Shown here one piece after another: positions 59,062 through 64,000 of a stretch of DNA of 64,000 bases. The notes under the pieces were generated by a model. The model was not told the origin of the DNA, made no database searches, and saw only the letters and a list, made by a program, of their open reading frames with translations. Source of the stretch: Streptomyces canus 299MFChir4.1. Lineage in GTDB: Bacteria; Actinomycetota; Actinomycetes; Streptomycetales; Streptomycetaceae. The DNA is taken from contig NZ_KB911591.1 in assembly GCF_000383615.1 (NCBI RefSeq), forward strand, positions 62,001-126,000. Direction: 5' to 3'. How positions within the stretch are numbered: position 1 is the stretch's first letter; each line of letters begins with the position of its first letter. Made by a program: the position numbers and the translations under genes.

Positions 59062-60780
59062 ATGGCAGGGGCGGACGACACGGGGACCCTCGGGAGACGA
59101 CCCCCGGCTGCATCCGCGGCGGGGCTCGCCGCCGCACTGGAGGCCATCGGGACCGCGGCGTACGTCGTGGACGAAGAAGGCCACGTCATCGCCGTGAACG
59201 CCCGCGCCGAAGAGTTGCTGGTCCGCCCCGCCGAGGAGTTCTACGGCCGCGACGCGCACGACCTGCTGCACCGGGACGCCCACGGCCACGTCCTGCCACG
59301 GAGCCGGTGCAGCATGCGGCAGGCCTTCCACGCCGGGCGCACCGCCCAGGCCGAGGGGGACCACTTCGAGTGCGGCGACGGCTCCCTGCTGCCCGTCTCG
59401 TGGCTGATCACGCCGTACGACGTGGACGGCCGGGTCGTCGGCACGCTCGTGCTCGTCCACGCCCAGTGCCCGCCGGAGACCGACAGCCCGCCCGAGACGG
59501 CGGCCCGGTCGATGCCGGAACTCGAGCGCCTAGCCCTGCTGGCCGAGACCACCACCCGTCTGACGTCCACCCTCGACGTCGAGGAGACGCTGCGGCGGCT
59601 GGTGACCCTGGTGGTGCCCCGGCTGGCGGACTGGGCCGTCGTCGACCTGATCACCGAGCGCGACGAGGTGTGGCGCACCGCCGTCGTCCACGCGGAGGGC
59701 GACGCCCTGGTGCGCCACGAGGACCTTCAGGGACCGATGCCTCCGATCCCGGAGGAATCGCCGATGCCCCTGTCCAGGGCGCTGCGCGGGGTCGCCTCCA
59801 CCCTGGCCGGACCGCAGACCTACGAGCGGGACCCGGATTCCGGCATAGCGGTGGAACAGCGCCGCCTGTTCGAGGCCACCGGCATCCGCTCCGCCGCCAT
59901 CGCCCCCATCCGCAGCACGCGTGCCGTCCTGGGCGCCCTCACCCTGGGCCGGGACAAGGACCCGGTGGACTTCACCACCGTCGATCTCCCGTTGATCGAG
60001 GACATCGCCCGCCGGGCCGGTCTGGCCCTGGACAACGCGCGTCTCTACCAGCGTCAGCGCAAGGTCGCCGAGACCATGCAGAACCACCTGCTGCCCCAGA
60101 TGCCCCGGGTGCCCGGGCTGCAGATGACGGCCCGCTACCTGCCCGCTCCCGACGCCTCACAGGTCGGCGGCGACTGGTACGACGCCTTCACCCTCTCCGA
60201 CGGCGCCACCGCGCTGGCGGTCGGGGACGTCGTCGGCCACGACCTGGAGGCCGCGGCGGGCATGGCACAACTGCGCAACATGCTCCGCGCCTACGCCTGG
60301 GCCCACCAGGAGCCGCCGAGCCGCATCGTCGCCCGGCTCGACGCGGCGGTCATGCACATCACCGACGTCACCATGGCCACCATGATCTTCGCCCGGGTCG
60401 AGGAGCGGGACGACGGCCACTGGGAACTGACCTGGACCAATGCCGGCCACCCGCCACCCCTCCTGATCAGCCACGACGGCCTGGCCCACTACCTCACCGA
60501 CGGCCACGGCATCCTCCTGGGCACCGGCGTTCGCGCACCCCGCACCGACGCGACCGCCCTGCTGCCGCCCGGCTCCACGCTGCTGCTGTACACCGACGGT
60601 CTGATCGAGGCGGCGGGCCGTTCCCTCGACGAGGGGCTTTTGCACCTGCGCCGGCACGCCGCCGCCCTCGCCCACCGTCCGCTGGCCTCCTTCACCGACC
60701 AGGTGCTGCGCCGGGTGCGGCACGTCCGCAACGACGACGACGTCGCCCTGCTCGCCGTGCGAACGCCCGGCAGATCGTGA
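59062..60780 (+). CDS. PAS-GAF-PP2C (SpoIIE-type) phosphatase
   Basis: 572 residues. PAS (about 15-125: AIGTAAYVVDEEGHVIAVNA, GRDAHDLLHRDAHGHVLPRS), GAF (about 165-330: TLDVEETLRRLVTLVVPRLA, AAIAPIRSTRAVLGALTLGR), then PP2C (350-565) with VGGDWYDAF, VGDVVGHDLEAAAG, TNAGHPPPLL and LLYTDGLIEA. It should sense a signal in its PAS/GAF part and dephosphorylate an anti-sigma antagonist. The ATG at 59062 follows AGGAGAGGAAG. It is one of three PP2C phosphatases in the window. Confidence 0.9.
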   Translation: MAGADDTGTLGRRPPAASAAGLAAALEAIGTAAYVVDEEGHVIAVNARAEELLVRPAEEFYGRDAHDLLHRDAHGHVLPRSRCSMRQAFHAGRTAQAEGDHFECGDGSLLPVSWLITPYDVDGRVVGTLVLVHAQCPPETDSPPETAARSMPELERLALLAETTTRLTSTLDVEETLRRLVTLVVPRLADWAVVDLITERDEVWRTAVVHAEGDALVRHEDLQGPMPPIPEESPMPLSRALRGVASTLAGPQTYERDPDSGIAVEQRRLFEATGIRSAAIAPIRSTRAVLGALTLGRDKDPVDFTTVDLPLIEDIARRAGLALDNARLYQRQRKVAETMQNHLLPQMPRVPGLQMTARYLPAPDASQVGGDWYDAFTLSDGATALAVGDVVGHDLEAAAGMAQLRNMLRAYAWAHQEPPSRIVARLDAAVMHITDVTMATMIFARVEERDDGHWELTWTNAGHPPPLLISHDGLAHYLTDGHGILLGTGVRAPRTDATALLPPGSTLLLYTDGLIEAAGRSLDEGLLHLRRHAAALAHRPLASFTDQVLRRVRHVRNDDDVALLAVRTPGRS

Positions 60781-60934
60781 CCCGGACCACCGGCCCGGCA
60801 CCCGGACACGGCGGCGCCCGTCAACCCCCCGCGCCACTTCGGCGTCCCCTGACCGTGATAGACAACGCCCGTGGGCCCACGGGCCGTTTGCGCCCGCCAT
60901 CCGGGCGACCGCTCGACAACAGGACTTGGTGCCA

Positions 60935-62056
60935 GTGATTCTGAAGACCTTTCGCTGGGCGTTCGCGGTCACCGCGCTCGGCCTGGCCGCAGGAGTGCTG
61001 TACGACGGCTGGGCCGCGTTCGGCATCGTGGCGATCCTGGCCGTGCTGGAGATCTCGCTCTCGTTCGACAACGCCGTGGTCAACGCCGGAATCCTGAAGA
61101 AGATGAACACCTTCTGGCAGAAGATCTTTCTCACGGTCGGTGTCCTGATCGCGGTGTTCGGCATGCGGCTGGTCTTCCCGGTCGTGATCGTCGCGATCAC
61201 CGCGAAGCTCAATCCGTACGACGCGGTCCAGCTCGCCCTGACCGACAAGGACCGCTACCAGCAGCTGGTCACCGACGCGCACCCGGCGATCGCCGCGTTC
61301 GGCGGCATGTTCCTGCTGATGATCTTCCTGGACTTCATCTTCGAGGACCGCGACATCAAGTGGCTGGCCTGGCTGGAGCGGCCGCTCGCCAAGCTCGGCA
61401 AGGTCGACATGCTGTCGGTCTGCATCGCCCTGGTCGTCCTGCTGGTCACCGCGTTCACCTTCGCCACCCACGCCCACCAGCACGGCGGCGCCCACGCCGA
61501 CAAGGCACAGACCGTCCTGATCTCCGGCATCGCGGGCCTGATCACCTACCTGGTCGTCGGAGGCCTCTCCGGGTACTTCGAGAACAGGCTCGAGGACGAG
61601 GAGGAACGCGAAAAAGAGGCCCAACGCTCCGGCGGGACCGGCTCACCGGTCAAACTGGCAGGGCAGGCCGCATTCTTCATGTTCCTCTACCTGGAGGTCC
61701 TCGACGCCTCCTTCTCCTTCGACGGCGTGATCGGCGCCTTCGCCATCACCAACGACATCGTCCTGATGGCGCTGGGCCTGGGCATCGGCGCGATGTACGT
61801 CCGGTCCCTGACCGTGTACCTGGTCCGCCAGGGCACCCTCGACGACTACGTCTACCTGGAGCACGGCGCCCACTACGCCATCGGCGCCCTCGCCGTGATC
61901 CTCATGGTCACCATCCAGTACCAGATCAACGAGATCATCACCGGCCTCGTCGGAGTGGTCCTGATCGGCTGGTCCTTCTGGTCCTCCGTGCGCCGCAACA
62001 GGCAGCTCGCGGCGACCGAGGGGGCGACGGAGACGGACTCGGTCCCGGTGCCGTAG
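60935..62056 (+). CDS. DUF475 / TerC-like integral membrane protein
   Basis: 373 residues, about nine membrane helices. The TerC-related motifs LEISLSFDNAVVNAGILKKM and LEVLDASFSFDGVIGAFAIT carry paired acidic residues inside helices, as in metal-ion exporters of this superfamily. Tellurite-resistance-like or manganese export roles are known for relatives, none proven for DUF475. Candidate starts at 60926 (TTG), 60929 and 60935 (GTG) share one AGGA; 60935 is chosen because homologues begin near ILKTF. Confidence 0.85.
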   Translation: MILKTFRWAFAVTALGLAAGVLYDGWAAFGIVAILAVLEISLSFDNAVVNAGILKKMNTFWQKIFLTVGVLIAVFGMRLVFPVVIVAITAKLNPYDAVQLALTDKDRYQQLVTDAHPAIAAFGGMFLLMIFLDFIFEDRDIKWLAWLERPLAKLGKVDMLSVCIALVVLLVTAFTFATHAHQHGGAHADKAQTVLISGIAGLITYLVVGGLSGYFENRLEDEEEREKEAQRSGGTGSPVKLAGQAAFFMFLYLEVLDASFSFDGVIGAFAITNDIVLMALGLGIGAMYVRSLTVYLVRQGTLDDYVYLEHGAHYAIGALAVILMVTIQYQINEIITGLVGVVLIGWSFWSSVRRNRQLAATEGATETDSVPVP

Positions 62057-62135
62057 CCCCGACGCGTCCGCCCCGCCGTCGGCCTCGCCGTCCGTCTCTG
62101 CCATGCCCACGGCGAACCGGGGCATCCGACGGGGT

Positions 62136-62900
62136 ATGAAGGCGATGCCGACACGGCGCGTGACGCGCCTGATGGTGGTGCTGGCGCTGCTGCCCCTCGC
62201 CGGGGCCTGCAGCGACGATCACGACGGGGCGTTCGGCGGCCCCCCGGCGGTGGGAACACTCCGTGTTGCTGGCTCCGGCGAGCAGGTGGTGATCGTCACC
62301 GACAACGGCCTGCGGCTGCGCCCGGCCGACGGCCGCGGCGTCACCGTCGACGACCGCGTCGACGAGCACTGGTCCCACCACGGGAAGGTGTGGATGCTCG
62401 ACCTGTCGTGCGCCCACCGGACCACGGGCGGCGGGGCCTGTCCCCGGATGCCGTACGTGGAGATCCCCGACGGCGTCAGCGTCGCGGCCACCGCCCGCAA
62501 CGCCGGCGTCGACGTGGCGGGCGTCGCCGCCGCCCTGGACATCACGACCGTCAACGGCGATGTGACGGTGACCCGTTCCGGACGCGACGACGCCGACGTA
62601 CGGCTGTCCACCCGCAACGGCTCGGTGCGCGCGACGAGCGTCGCGGCACGGCAGGTGCACGCGGCCACCACGAACGGTGACGTCGTCGTCGGATGCGCCG
62701 CGGTGCCGTCGGGCGTCAGCGCCGTGACCGTCAACGGCTCGGTCGACGTCACCGTGCCCCACGACAGCCCGCCCTACCGGGTCAGCGCGTCCACCGACAA
62801 CGGCCGGGCCACCGTGGGCGTCCCCGTGCGCGACGCCGACCGGACCCACATCATGACGCTGACCACGGTCAACGGGGATGTCGACGCCCGCCGGGACTGA
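62136..62900 (+). CDS. Lipoprotein with DUF4097-like beta-helix repeats
   Basis: 254 residues. A signal ends in the lipobox LLPLAGACSDD, so Cys is lipidated and the protein sits on the outer face of the membrane. The rest is a repeat of short strands: LDITTVNGDVTVTRSGRDDA, VRLSTRNGSVRATSVAARQV, AATTNGDVVVGCAAVPSG, AVTVNGSVDVTV and MTLTTVNGDVDARRD. The TVNGDV spacing fits DUF4097 (adhesin-like) beta-helices. The ATG at 62136 or 62145 is possible. The function is unknown. Confidence 0.8.
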   Translation: MKAMPTRRVTRLMVVLALLPLAGACSDDHDGAFGGPPAVGTLRVAGSGEQVVIVTDNGLRLRPADGRGVTVDDRVDEHWSHHGKVWMLDLSCAHRTTGGGACPRMPYVEIPDGVSVAATARNAGVDVAGVAAALDITTVNGDVTVTRSGRDDADVRLSTRNGSVRATSVAARQVHAATTNGDVVVGCAAVPSGVSAVTVNGSVDVTVPHDSPPYRVSASTDNGRATVGVPVRDADRTHIMTLTTVNGDVDARRD

Positions 62901-63127
62901 CCCTCCGCCGGTCACGGCGGCGAGCGAATGTCGAAGATGCCGGCACTGGTTTGAGCTTGTTTCGCCAGGGCAGACGGCGGGTCAGGTGCTTGGGATCACA
63001 GGCCCACCGCGGAAGCGGCCGATCGCGGCTCTCCTTGGTGCGTGCCGCCGAGGCCTCTCCCGCGACAGTCCGAGTGACGGCGGCGGACGTGAACCGCCCC
63101 CACTCCCACTGCGTAGAGGAGCGAATC

Positions 63128-63358
63128 ATGCTGATGGCCCACCCTGCCCTTCTCACCGACCTGCTCGAGCGCTACGAGGCGCTGCACGTCCTGCACGCGG
63201 AGGACGGCAGCGCCGGAGCGCGTCAGCGCCTTGAGGACGTGTCCTACACCCTGTGCATCGCCACGGGCACCCGTGACATCGAATCCGCCCTGGCAGCGGC
63301 CCGCCGTCAGGTGTCAGGCACCCGCCCCAAGGACGACTCACTGGTGGCGGGCGCATGA
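63128..63358 (+). CDS. DUF5133 protein
   Basis: 76 residues: MLMAHPALLTDLLERYEALH, DVSYTLCIATGTRDIESALA and a tail ending DDSLVAGA match the small DUF5133 family of streptomycetes. These are soluble alpha-helical proteins of unknown function. The ATG follows GAGGAG. It lies 119 bases before the catalase gene and may be part of the same stress-related group. Confidence 0.85.
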   Translation: MLMAHPALLTDLLERYEALHVLHAEDGSAGARQRLEDVSYTLCIATGTRDIESALAAARRQVSGTRPKDDSLVAGA

Positions 63359-63361
63359 CGT

Positions 63362-63385
63362 GAGTGGCGAGACCCGATCGGGTAC
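63362..63385 (+). promoter_or_regulatory. Sigma-B-type promoter candidate before catalase
   Basis: GAGT (63362-63365), a 14-base spacer and GGGTAC (63380-63385) match the streptomycete stress sigma-B consensus GNNT-N14-16-GGGTAY. It lies 92 bases before the catalase ATG. Catalase genes are known members of the osmotic/oxidative sigma-B regulon. Confidence 0.5.
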
Positions 63386-63477
63386 TCGGGTGATCCGCCG
63401 AACACCGGCCGGAGGCGGCCCGCCGTACCAGGGGCCGCCCCCCGCCGTGAACCCGAGACCCTGAGGAGCCCCTGATC

Positions 63478-64000
63478 ATGACGGACGAGTCCGGTACCGG
63501 TCCCGCTCCGGCGGACGACCCCAAGACGCTCACCAACCGCCAGGGCCACCCGGTCCACGACAACCAGAACCAGCGCACGGTCGGCGCCCGCGGGCCCGCC
63601 ACCCTGGAGAACTACCAGTTCCTGGAGAAGATCAGCCACTTCGACCGGGAACGGATCCCCGAGCGCGTCGTGCACGCGCGCGGTGTGACCGCCTACGGCT
63701 GGTTCGAGTCCTACGGCGCCTGGGGCGACGAACCGATCGGCAGGTTCACCCGGGCCAAGCTGTTCCAGGAGCGCGGCAAGCGCACCGACCTCGCCGTCCG
63801 TTTCTCCACCGTCATCGGCGGGCGCGACTCCTCCGAGGCCGCCCGCGACCCCCGCGGCTTCGCCGTGAAGTTCTACACCGAGGACGGCAACTGGGACCTG
63901 GTGGGCAACAACCTGGGCGTGTTCTTCATCCGGGACGCGATCAAGTTCCCCGACGTCATCCACGCCCTCAAGCCCGACCCGGTCACCTTCGAGCAGCAGC
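63478..64000 (+). CDS. Catalase (5' part; continues beyond window)
   Basis: 174 residues visible. Heme-catalase N-terminus: LTNRQGHPVHDNQNQRTVGA, catalytic His in RIPERVVHARGVTAYGWFES, Arg/Ser region LAVRFSTVIGG, GFAVKFYTEDGNWDLVGNNL with the active-site Asn and FIRDAIKFPDVIHALKP. It splits hydrogen peroxide in the cytoplasm. The ATG at 63478 follows GAGGAG. Its C-terminal part and any KatE-type extension lie outside the window. Confidence 0.95.
   Translation, partial: MTDESGTGPAPADDPKTLTNRQGHPVHDNQNQRTVGARGPATLENYQFLEKISHFDRERIPERVVHARGVTAYGWFESYGAWGDEPIGRFTRAKLFQERGKRTDLAVRFSTVIGGRDSSEAARDPRGFAVKFYTEDGNWDLVGNNLGVFFIRDAIKFPDVIHALKPDPVTFEQQ

Noticed and set aside
1..64000. tRNA, rRNA, CRISPR array, insertion sequence or integrase
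   Set aside because: Reading through both strands I found no cloverleaf with a T-loop, no regularly spaced repeats and no transposase or integrase motif. The only tandem repeats are relics of the aldo/keto reductase.

Overview
The window is very GC-rich, third codon positions are almost all G or C, most genes have GTG or ATG starts behind purine-rich Shine-Dalgarno sites, and the gene content is typical of a mycelial actinomycete. The families seen (DUF574 methyltransferases, XRE/DUF5753-DUF397-ATPase regulatory sets, PP2C phosphatases with GAF/PAS sensors, many secreted glycoside hydrolases, a TioE-type regulator, a telomere-type protein pair) point to Streptomyces or a close relative. I found no tRNA, rRNA, CRISPR array or insertion sequence.

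Layout. 1-2.4 kb: the 5' part of an AlaRS-like gene (minus strand, runs off the left edge), an ANTAR regulator and an AraC regulator. 2.5-14.5 kb: a secreted lipase-like hydrolase on the plus strand, then a minus-strand block read in the order acyl-CoA carboxylase beta subunit, fatty acyl-AMP ligase, ACP-KS-AT-ACP-TE polyketide synthase, exported esterase, PucR-type regulator, secreted cutinase. In gene content and PKS domain order this block resembles the AccD4-FadD32-Pks13-antigen 85/cutinase mycolate locus of Corynebacteriales, although Streptomyces makes no mycolic acids. 15-17.8 kb: a DUF485/solute:sodium symporter pair and a YceI protein. 18-20.8 kb: a cytochrome P450 with non-canonical motifs and a GH53 galactanase.

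21.0-23.4 kb: a three-gene operon of a small HTH protein, a Tap/Tac-like telomere-associated protein carrying a degenerate family-B DNA polymerase core, and a terminal-protein-like gene with an apparent frameshift at its 3' end. Repeated dyad sites precede it. 23.4-30.7 kb: trypsin-like protease, short-chain dehydrogenase, an imine-reductase-like gene remnant, and a signalling block (DUF574 methyltransferase, DUF397 protein, XRE regulator, anti-sigma-type ATPase, GAF-PP2C phosphatase, second DUF574 methyltransferase).

30.7-42.9 kb: a polysaccharide-degradation cluster (alginate-lyase-like protein, beta-helix lyase, a 1733-residue protein with two GH43 modules, a GH95-like enzyme, a PfkB sugar kinase) and one 57-residue membrane protein. 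42.9-50.5 kb: DUF1801 protein, AhpD-like protein, HTH-NB-ARC-TPR regulator, aldo/keto reductase followed by degenerate copies of its own 3' end, F420-type oxidoreductase, GH16-like secreted protein and a small conserved-looking protein. 50.5-54.4 kb: a REC-PP2C / CHASE3 histidine kinase / response regulator operon. 54.4-57.4 kb: a tandem-MerR (TioE-type) regulator divergent from an erythromycin-esterase homologue, then a GH46 chitosanase with a palindromic operator. 57.5-64 kb: a Lys/Ala-rich membrane-anchored protein, a small membrane protein with an Mrr-like region, a PAS-GAF-PP2C phosphatase, a DUF475/TerC-like membrane protein, a lipoprotein, a DUF5133 protein and the start of a catalase behind a sigma-B-type promoter. 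The right half is thus rich in stress and partner-switching signalling, and the left half holds the unusual lipid locus and the telomere-type operon.
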